Shown: in pieces, positions 1 through 6,426 of the stretch
How positions within the stretch are numbered: position 1 is the first letter of the stretch
Layout of the letters: each line of letters begins with the position of its first letter
Assembly (NCBI GenBank): GCA_016870695.1
Contig: VGAV01000028.1
Location: 1-13,297 of the forward strand
Length of the DNA stretch: 13,297 nt
Source: Actinomycetota bacterium
GTDB lineage: Bacteria; Actinomycetota; Actinomycetes; Actinomycetales; Microbacteriaceae
Reading direction: 5' to 3'
Notes under the pieces: model-generated
The model's database searches: none
The model's input: the letters and a program-made list of their open reading frames with translations, nothing else
Told to the model about the DNA's origin: nothing
Program-made: the position numbers and the translations under genes

Positions 1-2
1 AC

Positions 3-2060
3 TGGGATGCCTTCGACGTGACCGCGATCGAGGACTTCCTGCCCAACGCCGCCCTCACCGCCAACGGCCAGCCGCCGCACGACAACCCGATGGACATGGA
101 GATCGGCCCCGACGGCTCGATGTACGTGCTCGATTACGGCGACGGCTTCTTCCGCGCGAACCCCGACGCCGGCCTGTACCGGATCGACTACGTCGCCGGG
201 AACAAGTCTCCCCAGGCGAGCTTCACCGCCACGCCGATGTCGTCGTCGACGGCGCCGCTGACCGTGGAGTTCGACGCCACGGCGTCGGTCGACCCCGACG
301 GCGACGAGGTCACCTACCAGTGGGACTTCGACGGCGACGGCACGTTCGACGCCACCGGCGCGACCGCGTCGCACACCTACACCGAGATCGGCAACTACAC
401 CGCCCGCCTGCGGGTGTCGGACCCGGCCGGCCGCTTCGGCCTGACCACCCGCACCATCTCGGTCGGCAATCAGGCGCCCGAGGTGACGATCGCGTTCCCC
501 GAGAACGGGGCGTTCTTCGACTGGGGTCAGGCCATCCCGTTCCAGGTGACCACCTCGGACGCCGAGGACGGCGACGCCACCGACTGCGCCCGCGTGGCGT
601 GGACCTACGGCCTCGGCCACGACGAGCACGCCCACCCGGAGGTCTCGGGCACCGGCTGCACCGGCGTGTTCCGCACCGACCCGAACTCGCCCGAGCACGG
701 CCCCGGCGCCCTGCTCTACGGCGCGGTCGTGGTGACCTACACGGACCGGGGCGCGAACGGCCTGCCCGCCGCGACCGGTGAGGCGACCCTCCGTCTCAAC
801 CCGAAGGAGCAGCAGGCGGAGCACGCGATCCGTCGCCAGGGCGTCGTGAACTACGCGGATGCCACGGCCTCGGGCGGCAACGCCGTCCGCGGTCTCGGCG
901 CGGGCGACTTCCTGGCCTTCGACCCGGTGAGCTTCGCCGGCATCGACGGTGCGGTCATCCGCGCCAACGGCGCCGGAGAGGTGCAGCTGCGCTGGGGTGC
1001 GGCCGACGCGGAGCCGTTCGCCACGGCCGCCATCCCGGCGGGCCAGGGCTGGCAGGACGTCGAGATCGCCTTCGACGCCCCGGAGGGCACCGGTGCGCTG
1101 TACGTCACGTCCGGCGACGAGCTCGCCCTGGACGCGCTGACCATGGTCGGCGACGGCGTCGGCGATGTCACGGCTCCGACCGTGGCGCACACCCTCGCCC
1201 CCGCCGCCCCCACGGGCGTCGGCGGCGTGTACAACGAGCCGGTCCGCTTCTCGGTGCAGGCCGCCGACAACGGAACGCTCGCCAGCGTCCAGTACTCGCG
1301 GGACAACGGCGCGACCTGGTCGAACCTGGCCGCCGGCGAGCAGTACGGCGTGACGTTCTCCGAGAACGGCACGTACGACATCCGCTACCGCGCCACCGAC
1401 ACCGGCGGCAACGTGTCGGAGCTCGGATCGGCGACGTTCACCATCGACCTCGACGCTCCGAACGAGCCGACGGTCGAGAGCCGGACGCTCGTGACGCTCG
1501 CCTCGCCGCGTGCCACCTACGGCGCCCCCGGTGACGTGACCGTCTCGGTCCGCGGCGACGGCGGCGTCCCCTCCGGCGAGGTCGTGCTGACCGCCGGCGA
1601 GCGCGAGCTGGGCCGGGCGGCCCTGGACGCGGACGGCAACGTCGTCTTCGCCCTCCCGGCCGACCTGCCCGTGGGCACGCACACGCTGCGCGCCACGTAC
1701 GGGGCGGACGAGACGTTCATCGGCTCGGCCGGCATCGGTCGCCTGACCGTCTCGCAGGCCCGGTCGACGACCGCGCTCGAGGTCGCACCCAACCCGGTCA
1801 AGCCCGCCGTGGCCGCGACCGCGACGGTGAAGGTCACCTCCTCGACGGGCATCGCGCCCACCGGCGAGGCGACCGTGACGGTGCGCCGCAACAACGCGGT
1901 CGTCGCCACCCTCACCGGCACCCTCGGCGCCGATGGCAGCGTCCGCGTGACTCTGCCGAAACTCGGCAGCGTCGGCAGCTATCAGGTGCAGGCGGCCTAC
2001 ACCGGTTCGACCGGCGTGGCCAAGAGCAGCGCGATCACCGGACTGACCGTCGCGCGGTAA
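3..2060 (+). CDS. Secreted multidomain protein, C-terminal part (sugar-dehydrogenase-like propeller end, PKD, CBM6-like, Ig-like)
   Basis: The frame is open to the left edge, so this is the C-terminal 685 residues of a larger protein. The first ~65 residues (WDAFDV..., GPDGSMYVLDYGDGFF..., GLYRIDY) look like the last blade of a PQQ-type glucose/sorbosone dehydrogenase propeller. In actinobacteria this propeller often follows a ThuA-like domain, which would lie off the window. Next come a PKD domain (about 204-467; WDFDGDGTFD, SHTY), an Ig-like segment with a Cys pair (471-800), a CBM6-like jelly roll starting EQQAEHA (801-1151), an Ig-like domain with YSRDNGATW and DTGGNVSE (1173-1454), and two Ig-like repeats (1479-1754, 1761-2057). 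There is no LPXTG motif or C-terminal membrane helix, so I infer a secreted protein, perhaps held to glycans by its CBM and Ig domains. Domain calls are from motif recognition. The substrate is unknown. Confidence 0.85.
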   Translation, partial: WDAFDVTAIEDFLPNAALTANGQPPHDNPMDMEIGPDGSMYVLDYGDGFFRANPDAGLYRIDYVAGNKSPQASFTATPMSSSTAPLTVEFDATASVDPDGDEVTYQWDFDGDGTFDATGATASHTYTEIGNYTARLRVSDPAGRFGLTTRTISVGNQAPEVTIAFPENGAFFDWGQAIPFQVTTSDAEDGDATDCARVAWTYGLGHDEHAHPEVSGTGCTGVFRTDPNSPEHGPGALLYGAVVVTYTDRGANGLPAATGEATLRLNPKEQQAEHAIRRQGVVNYADATASGGNAVRGLGAGDFLAFDPVSFAGIDGAVIRANGAGEVQLRWGAADAEPFATAAIPAGQGWQDVEIAFDAPEGTGALYVTSGDELALDALTMVGDGVGDVTAPTVAHTLAPAAPTGVGGVYNEPVRFSVQAADNGTLASVQYSRDNGATWSNLAAGEQYGVTFSENGTYDIRYRATDTGGNVSELGSATFTIDLDAPNEPTVESRTLVTLASPRATYGAPGDVTVSVRGDGGVPSGEVVLTAGERELGRAALDADGNVVFALPADLPVGTHTLRATYGADETFIGSAGIGRLTVSQARSTTALEVAPNPVKPAVAATATVKVTSSTGIAPTGEATVTVRRNNAVVATLTGTLGADGSVRVTLPKLGSVGSYQVQAAYTGSTGVAKSSAITGLTVAR

Positions 2061-2065
2061 CACCC

Positions 2066-2097
2066 GGCGGGGGTCGCGTCTCGACGCGGCCCCCGCC
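2066..2097 (+). terminator. GC-rich hairpin after the multidomain protein
   Basis: Two 13-base arms (2066-2078 and 2085-2097) pair fully with one G-U wobble around a 6-base loop, starting five bases after the stop codon. No T tract follows, which is common in actinobacterial terminators. It may reduce rather than block read-through into the isomerase gene. A second small palindrome (CCCGGG arms, 2107-2121) sits between it and the next ribosome binding site. Confidence 0.6.
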
Positions 2098-2144
2098 CCC
2101 GGCCGACCCGGGCCCCCCGGGCGGACACACCTCAAAGGAGAGTC

Positions 2145-3170
2145 ATGAGTCACCACCACGACCACGCGCACCCGACGGTCTCGGCGAAGCCGATGAGCCG
2201 CCGGACGCTGCTGAAGGCACTGGCCGCCTCGTCGGTCGCCGTCGGCATCGGCGCCGCCGCCGCTCCGGCGGCCACCGCCGCCACCGGACTGGGCGCCCGC
2301 GCCGCGGCCCCCAGCGTCAGCGCCGGCAAGCGCCTCGTGCCGGTCAACCGCATCGGCATCCAGCTGTACACCGTCCGCGACAAGGTCAGCTCCCTCGGCT
2401 TCCGCGCGGTCTTCGAGGAACTCGCGAACATCGGCTACTCGGAGATCGAGTTCGCCGGGTACACGCAGGGCCAGGTCGGCGCGATCACCCCGCAGGAGAT
2501 CCGCCAGCTGCTCGACGACAACGGCCTGCGCGCCGCCGGCTCGCACGTCAACCTGACGCCGGCGAACATCGACCAGCAGCTCGAGATCGCGCACATCCTG
2601 GGCACGCCGCACCTCGGCCAGGGCGGACCCATCGCCGGGGGCTACGGCGGACCCATCCCCCGCGACCAGTGGGTCTCGGCCATCGAGACCTGGAACCAGA
2701 TGGGCGCCAAGGCCAAGGCATCCGGGATCAAGCTCTACTCGCACAACCACGCGCAGGAGTGGGGCTTCACGTCGGACACCAACGAGCGGGTCTACGACCT
2801 GCTCTGGGACGGCTTCGACCGCGAGTCGGTGTTCTTCGAGATGGACGTCTACTGGGCCCACGTCGGCAAGCACCTGTACCCCGGGTTCGAGCCGATCGAC
2901 TACATCAAGCGCGACCCCCGGCGCTTCCCGATCCTCCACCTCAAGGACGGCAAGCTGAACCCGGAGAGCGCCAACGGCTACGACATCATCGAGTTCGGCG
3001 CCGGGAACATCGACTACACCGCCTTCCTGTCGCAGCTGCGCGACCGCGGGCAGCGCTACGGCATGTTCGAGCAGGACAACGCCGCCACCTCGGCCGTCGG
3101 CGGCAACCCGCTGAACTCCCTGGCCAACGCCGACCGCAGCTACGACCAGATCGCGTCCCTGCGCGCCTGA
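2145..3170 (+). CDS. Tat-exported sugar phosphate isomerase/epimerase-type TIM barrel
   Basis: 341 aa. The start is ATG with AAAGGAG at 2134-2140. A natural His-rich leader (HHHDHAH, residues 3-9) precedes a twin-arginine signal SRRTLLK (18-24), a hydrophobic Ala-rich segment, and a likely cleavage around residues 43-56. The mature part is a xylose-isomerase-like / AP-endonuclease-2-like TIM barrel: GIQLYTVRD (71-79), IGYSEIEFAG (96-105), SHVNL (133-137), LYSHNHAQEW (197-206), EMDVYW (232-237), ILHLKDGK (263-270), MFEQDN (307-312). Candidate metal ligands by family analogy are His202 or Glu205, Asp234, His265 and Glu309. Tat export fits a protein that folds around a metal in the cytoplasm before secretion. 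It is followed 17 bases later by the WxL-like gene, so the two are probably co-transcribed. The substrate is unknown. A role on keto-sugars or glycosides made by the upstream dehydrogenase-like protein is inference. Confidence 0.88.
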   Translation: MSHHHDHAHPTVSAKPMSRRTLLKALAASSVAVGIGAAAAPAATAATGLGARAAAPSVSAGKRLVPVNRIGIQLYTVRDKVSSLGFRAVFEELANIGYSEIEFAGYTQGQVGAITPQEIRQLLDDNGLRAAGSHVNLTPANIDQQLEIAHILGTPHLGQGGPIAGGYGGPIPRDQWVSAIETWNQMGAKAKASGIKLYSHNHAQEWGFTSDTNERVYDLLWDGFDRESVFFEMDVYWAHVGKHLYPGFEPIDYIKRDPRRFPILHLKDGKLNPESANGYDIIEFGAGNIDYTAFLSQLRDRGQRYGMFEQDNAATSAVGGNPLNSLANADRSYDQIASLRA

Positions 3171-3187
3171 GGGACGAGGAAGAAGAG

Positions 3188-4459
3188 ATGAAGAACCTCA
3201 CCAAGATCACGACCGTCGGCCTCCTCGCCATCGGGGGCAGCGTCGTCGCGGTCCCCGCGTACGCGGCCGACCTCTCCTGCACCGGCGACCTCGGCAGCCA
3301 GACCGTCTCGGGCACCCTGACCGTCCCCGGCGGCGTGGACTGCGTGCTCGGCGGCGCGACCGTCGAGGGCGACATCATCGTCGAGCCCGGCGGCTGGCTC
3401 GACGCGACGTCGGTCACCGTCACCGGCGACGTCATCGCCACCGACGCGTACGGCGTCTCCCTCGACGGCACGAGCGTGGCCGGGGACATCAGCGCGTACT
3501 CGGCCGACACGACCGTCGGGTTCCTCTACGTCACCGACCTGCGGGTCGGCGGCTCCGTCGAGGCCGGCGGCATCGACGTCGAGGTGACCGACAGCGCCAT
3601 CGCGGGGTCGCTCACCACGCAGCAGGCGACGTACGTCGACCTCGTGCGCACCTCGGTCGACCAGGACGTCTCGATCGACGGCTCGGCGTGGGGCGTCTCG
3701 CTCACCGGCGCGATCGTCGCGGGCGACGTCTCGGTCAACGGCAGCGGACGGGACGTGCTCATCGGCGCGACCGCCGACGGCGGAGCGGATGCCTTCGCGA
3801 ACACGATCGGCGGAGGCCTGACGCTCTCGGGCAACACCGCCAACCTGCGTGTCGCCGCCACGACCGTGTACGGCGCTCTCGCGCTCGACGGGAACACCCC
3901 GGCCGCGGCGTTCGGGACCGGCGTCCGCGCCGGCTCGACCACCGGGGACTACACCGGCGAGGCCCCCACGGCCCCGCCTGCGGGCGACCAGTCGATCGCG
4001 GTCACCGTGCCCGACCAGGGCTCCGGCGAGCTGACGTGGTCGATCGAGGGCACCTCGAACCTCGTCGACCTGGGGGTGGCCGAGGAGAAGCTCGACCACT
4101 ACCACGCGGCCGGTTCGATCGTCCCGATCCGCATCCAGGACACCCGTCCCGGCAACCCCGGCTGGTCGCTCACTGCGCAGGTGTCCGACTTCCTCGCCGG
4201 CGGCGAGGCGGTGTCGAGCAAGTACCTCGGATGGACGCCCGAGGTGCTCGAGACCCAGGGCGGCGCCGTCGCCGGCGCTCCGGTGCCCTCGGGCTTCGAC
4301 AGCGGCCAGGGCCTCTCGGTCGCGCGCACCCTCGCCCAGGCCAACGACGGCCACGAGCGGGGCTCCTCGCTCGTGAGCGCCGACCTGGATCTCAAGCTCC
4401 CGCTCGAGACCCCCCGCGGCACCTACACCGCGACCATCACGCTGACCGCGCTCAGCTGA
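3188..4459 (+). CDS. Secreted beta-helix-like protein with C-terminal WxL-type domain
   Basis: 423 aa. I chose ATG 3188 because a purine-rich GAGGAAGAAGAG lies just upstream and the protein then begins with a Sec signal peptide (MKNLTK, hydrophobic core, likely cleavage after AYA, residue 26). Residues ~58-235 hold about nine short repeats of the pattern hydrophobic-V-x-G-D/S-hydrophobic (TVEGDIIV, TVTGDVIA, SVAGDISA, RVGGSVEA, AIAGSLTT, SVDQDVSI, IVAGDVSV, TIGGGLTL, TVYGALAL). Most are spaced 18-20 residues, as in beta-helix or bactofilin-like folds. A Pro-rich linker (~256-267) leads to a C-terminal domain (~268-423) with VDLG, DTRPGNPGWSLTAQVSDF (318-335) and GTYTATITLTALS at the very end. 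These match the LDFG, WxL and Y-x-x-x-T elements of Firmicutes WxL domains, which bind the cell wall. The distal Trp of those domains is a Leu here (419). The DUF916-type neighbour supports the WxL reading. The function of the repeat region is unknown. Confidence 0.78.
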   Translation: MKNLTKITTVGLLAIGGSVVAVPAYAADLSCTGDLGSQTVSGTLTVPGGVDCVLGGATVEGDIIVEPGGWLDATSVTVTGDVIATDAYGVSLDGTSVAGDISAYSADTTVGFLYVTDLRVGGSVEAGGIDVEVTDSAIAGSLTTQQATYVDLVRTSVDQDVSIDGSAWGVSLTGAIVAGDVSVNGSGRDVLIGATADGGADAFANTIGGGLTLSGNTANLRVAATTVYGALALDGNTPAAAFGTGVRAGSTTGDYTGEAPTAPPAGDQSIAVTVPDQGSGELTWSIEGTSNLVDLGVAEEKLDHYHAAGSIVPIRIQDTRPGNPGWSLTAQVSDFLAGGEAVSSKYLGWTPEVLETQGGAVAGAPVPSGFDSGQGLSVARTLAQANDGHERGSSLVSADLDLKLPLETPRGTYTATITLTALS

Positions 4460-4466
4460 TTCCCCC

Positions 4467-4506
4467 GCCGGGGCCGTGGACCTGCTCCACGGCCCCGGCC
4501 CCTTTT
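4467..4506 (+). terminator. Intrinsic terminator after the WxL-like gene
   Basis: A perfect 14-base stem (4467-4480 with 4486-4499) around a 5-base loop, followed by CCCTTTTCC with a T run at 4503-4506, begins seven bases after the stop codon. It is the best intrinsic terminator in the window. It implies that the DUF916-type gene downstream has its own promoter or depends on read-through. Confidence 0.85.
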
Positions 4507-4575
4507 CCTCTCGCAGAAAGCCCCGCCCATGTCCCTGGCGCCCTCCTCCCCCGTCCTCTGCTCCCCTCCTCGTGA

Positions 4576-4659
4576 TGCCGTGACGTGCCGCAGATGTCCC
4601 CCGCGCGGCGGTGTCGACGGACATGTGCGACACGTCAGCGCTGCGAGAAAGGGGCTTCG
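4576..4659. repeat. Imperfect palindromic repeat, copy 1
   Basis: It aligns with 5925-6007: the first 62 positions align without a gap (45 of 62 identical by hand count), and both copies end GGGGCTTCG. The outer parts are best conserved: the left arm matches 20 of 22 and the right arm 13 of 16, while the centre differs. In this copy the arms TGACGTGCCGCAGATGTCC (4581-4599) and GGACATGTGCGACACGTCA (4619-4637) are inverted repeats matching at 17 of 19 positions. Conserved arms around a variable centre suggest a structured or protein-bound element, such as a dispersed REP-like repeat. It overlaps the beginning of the DUF916-type gene. Confidence 0.75.
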
Positions 4660-5839
4660 GGCCCGGGTAGGGGTGCTGGCGGCGGCGGTCGCGCTCGCGC
4701 TGGCGGCGCCCGCCGCGGCGCCCGCACCGGCGGCGGCGGCACCCTCGGTCCTGGCGGCGGCGGACACCGCCCCCGACACGACCGTGACCTGGAGCGTGCG
4801 CCCGGCGGACACCGCGCAGGGGCGCGACCGCCCCAACTACGGCTACGACCTGGCCCCCGGCGGGACCGTCGGCGACGCCCTCTCCGTGACCAACCGCAGC
4901 GCCGAGCCGATCACGCTCGCCGTCTACGCCGCGGACGGCTTCCTCACCGCCGACGGAGCGCTCGACATCCTCGCTGGCGGCGAGGAGTCCACCGAGCTGG
5001 GCAGCTGGATCGACATCGCCACCCCGCAGCTCACCCTCGACAGTGGCGCCACCGCCGAGGTGCCGTTCTCCCTCGCCGTCCCCGCGGACACCCCGCCCGG
5101 GGACTACGCGGCCGGTGTCGTGGCATCCATGCTGGTCACCGGCGACGACGGGACGGTCACCGAACGACGTCTCGGGTCCCGCGTGCACCTGCGCGTGATG
5201 GGCGACCTCGCTCCCGCACTGACCGTGACCGACGTCGCCGTGGACTACCACGGCACCCTCAACCCGGTGGAGGCGGGCAGTGCGACCGTCACCTACACGA
5301 TCCACAACACCGGGAACTCGCGCCTGGACCCCGACGTCGACGTCGCCCTGGGCGGTCCGTTCGGGTGGGCCGCGGTGACGGCCGAGGACGACGCCCCCGA
5401 GCTGCTGCCCGGCAGCACGCTGGAGCGCACGGTCGAGGTGGCGGGGGTCCTCCCCCTCGGTCTGCTGGCCGCCGACGTGACCGCGACCTCGCAGGTCGTC
5501 TCCCGCACGCTCGAAGGCACCGAGGCGTCGACCTTCGACCCGCTCGTCACCGTCGGCTCCGCGTCGACCGCGGCCGTTCCGTGGACGGCGCTCGCCCTCC
5601 TCCTTCTCGTCGCCGGGGTCGTCGCGTGGCGCATCGTCGCCGCACGCCGTCGGAAGGCCGCGCACGAGCGGGAGATCGCCGCCGCGGTGGCCGCCGCGAC
5701 CGCCGGACGCGAGGACGGCACCGGAGCCGGTCACGACTCGCCGTCCGAGTCCGCTGTCACCGTCGTCGCCCAGGGAGCGCCGGCCGCCGGCCCCGGCGGA
5801 GACGCGGATGCCACCACGACCGCGCCCCGGTCGCCCTGA
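4625..5839 (+). CDS. DUF916-type (WxL-interacting-protein-like) membrane-anchored surface protein
   Basis: 404 aa from GTG 4625. The frame is open back to ATG 4529, but that start would add 32 residues with four Cys ahead of the signal peptide. GTG 4625 gives a normal one: RHVSAARKGLRAR, then an Ala/Leu/Val core, cleavage near residues 38-45. GTG 4673 would lose the basic n-region. None of the starts has a strong Shine-Dalgarno. Residues ~54-195 resemble DUF916, the peptidoglycan-binding half of WxL-interacting proteins: VTWSVRPAD, YGYDLAPGGTVGDALSVTN, YAADGFLTADGALDI, VPFSLAVPADTPPGDYAAGV, GSRVHLRVMGD. A second Ig-like domain (~197-312) has TYTIHNTGNSRLDPDV. One membrane helix (~317-338) is followed by a basic, Ala-rich cytoplasmic tail. 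By analogy with Firmicutes it would tether or present WxL proteins, here the product of 3188-4459. Confidence 0.82.
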   Translation: MRHVSAARKGLRARVGVLAAAVALALAAPAAAPAPAAAAPSVLAAADTAPDTTVTWSVRPADTAQGRDRPNYGYDLAPGGTVGDALSVTNRSAEPITLAVYAADGFLTADGALDILAGGEESTELGSWIDIATPQLTLDSGATAEVPFSLAVPADTPPGDYAAGVVASMLVTGDDGTVTERRLGSRVHLRVMGDLAPALTVTDVAVDYHGTLNPVEAGSATVTYTIHNTGNSRLDPDVDVALGGPFGWAAVTAEDDAPELLPGSTLERTVEVAGVLPLGLLAADVTATSQVVSRTLEGTEASTFDPLVTVGSASTAAVPWTALALLLLVAGVVAWRIVAARRRKAAHEREIAAAVAAATAGREDGTGAGHDSPSESAVTVVAQGAPAAGPGGDADATTTAPRSP

Positions 5840-5842
5840 GAC

Positions 5843-5881
5843 CACCCGCGGCGCGGAGAGGGACACTCTGCGCCGCGGGTG
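5843..5881 (+). terminator. Terminator hairpin after the DUF916-type gene
   Basis: A perfect 12-base stem (CACCCGCGGCGC 5843-5854 with 5870-5881) around a 15-base loop that can itself pair (AGAG with CTCT), four bases after the stop codon. There is no T tract. Confidence 0.65.
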
Positions 5882-5889
5882 ACCCACCC

Positions 5890-5920
5890 GACGCCCGTCG
5901 CGCCCCGCGCGGCGGGCGTC
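5890..5920. terminator. Second tandem hairpin
   Basis: Arms 5890-5902 and 5908-5920 pair over 13 bases with one G-U wobble around the loop CCCCG. It lies nine bases after the first hairpin, so it may act as a tandem or back-up terminator. It abuts repeat copy 2. Confidence 0.5.
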
Positions 5921-5924
5921 CCCG

Positions 5925-6007
5925 TGCCGTGACATGGCGCAGATGTACACCGCGGCGGGGGCGGGGCGTGCATATGCGGCAAGTCACGGCAGCTGGGTGG
6001 GGCTTCG
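5925..6007. repeat. Imperfect palindromic repeat, copy 2
   Basis: Partner of 4576-4659. The arms GTGACATGGCGCAGATGTA (5930-5948) and TGCATATGCGGCAAGTCAC (5969-5987) are inverted repeats matching at about 15 of 19 positions around a G-rich centre. It lies outside any convincing gene, which favours a non-coding role for the repeat. Short open frames across it (such as one starting at 5934) look fortuitous. Confidence 0.75.
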
Positions 6008-6123
6008 CTCGCGTGCCGTGGGTGAGGGAGAGGGTGAAAAGACGGCCGGAGGGCGCCGGCCCGTGACGAGATCGTGTGTCGTGGCGGGTGGCATCCCTGC
6101 ATCCCACCCGAAGGGACGGTCCC

Positions 6124-6291
6124 GTGCTGCCGTTCGTCCTCGTCCGCGCGCTCGCCCACCGCGAGGTCCGCCCGCGCCCCTGCCGCTACTGCGGCACCCC
6201 CGTCACGCTGCGCGGGTCCACCGCCGCGGGGCATCGCGGCTTCTGCAGCCGCGAGCATGCCGCGCTCGAGCAGGAGGAGACGCCGTTCTGA
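6124..6291 (+). CDS. Small zinc-ribbon-like protein
   Basis: 55 aa. I chose GTG 6124 because AAGGGA (6111-6116) lies seven bases upstream; an in-frame ATG at 6076 has no such site. The sequence shows a Cys-x2-Cys (Cys20, Cys23: CRYCGTPV) and then FCSREH (Cys41, His45). This spacing suits a treble-clef or zinc-ribbon knuckle binding one zinc ion, and small actinobacterial proteins of the form CxxCGxP...FCSxxH are common. The N-terminus is basic and the C-terminus acidic (EQEE). It stands alone between repeat copy 2 and a convergent gene. A nucleic-acid or protein-binding role is only a family-based guess. The site and the spaced Cys/His residues argue that it is real. Confidence 0.6.
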   Translation: MLPFVLVRALAHREVRPRPCRYCGTPVTLRGSTAAGHRGFCSREHAALEQEETPF

Positions 6292-6365
6292 TCACGGCGT
6301 CGCCGCGCGCCTACAGGACCGGTGGGGCGGGTGCGGCCTGCGGGGGCGGGTGAGACAGCGATGCG

Positions 6366-6394
6366 CCGGTCCGCCCGACGGACGGGCGCACCGG
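6366..6394 (-). terminator. Terminator hairpin between convergent genes (ROK side)
   Basis: CCGGT-C-CGCCCG (6366-6377) pairs with CGGGCG-C-ACCGG (6383-6394), an 11-base-pair stem with one internal C-C mismatch and loop ACGGA. A second small palindrome (6411-6425, GCCGG/CCGGC arms) directly abuts the ROK stop codon. Either could end the ROK transcript. The larger hairpin is symmetric enough to serve the + strand zinc-ribbon gene as well. Confidence 0.55.
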
Positions 6395-6426
6395 AGGAGC
6401 GGGACGGCCCGCCGGCGGAGCCGGCG

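Noticed and set aside
2669..3187. Upstream extension of the WxL-like gene frame into the isomerase gene
   Set aside because: That stretch is an out-of-frame reading of the isomerase. ATG 3188 has a purine-rich binding site and begins a proper signal peptide.
3140..5950. Very long open frame on the - strand (about 936 codons) opposite the WxL-like and DUF916-type genes
   Set aside because: Its translation is a Gly/Arg/Asp-rich low-complexity shadow typical of antisense frames in GC-rich DNA. The + strand genes have signal peptides, domains and terminators.
5843..6061. Cluster of hairpins considered as a CRISPR-like or integron-like array
   Set aside because: The palindromes differ in sequence and there are no regularly spaced identical repeats, spacers or associated genes.
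4585..6066. + strand frame running from repeat copy 1 through to repeat copy 2
   Set aside because: Arg/Pro-rich shadow of the DUF916-type gene; its apparent similarity at both ends comes from the repeated DNA.
6086..6109. GGGTGG/CCACCC hairpin just before the zinc-ribbon gene, considered as a riboswitch
   Set aside because: Only a 6-base stem with a 12-base loop, and no recognisable aptamer core.
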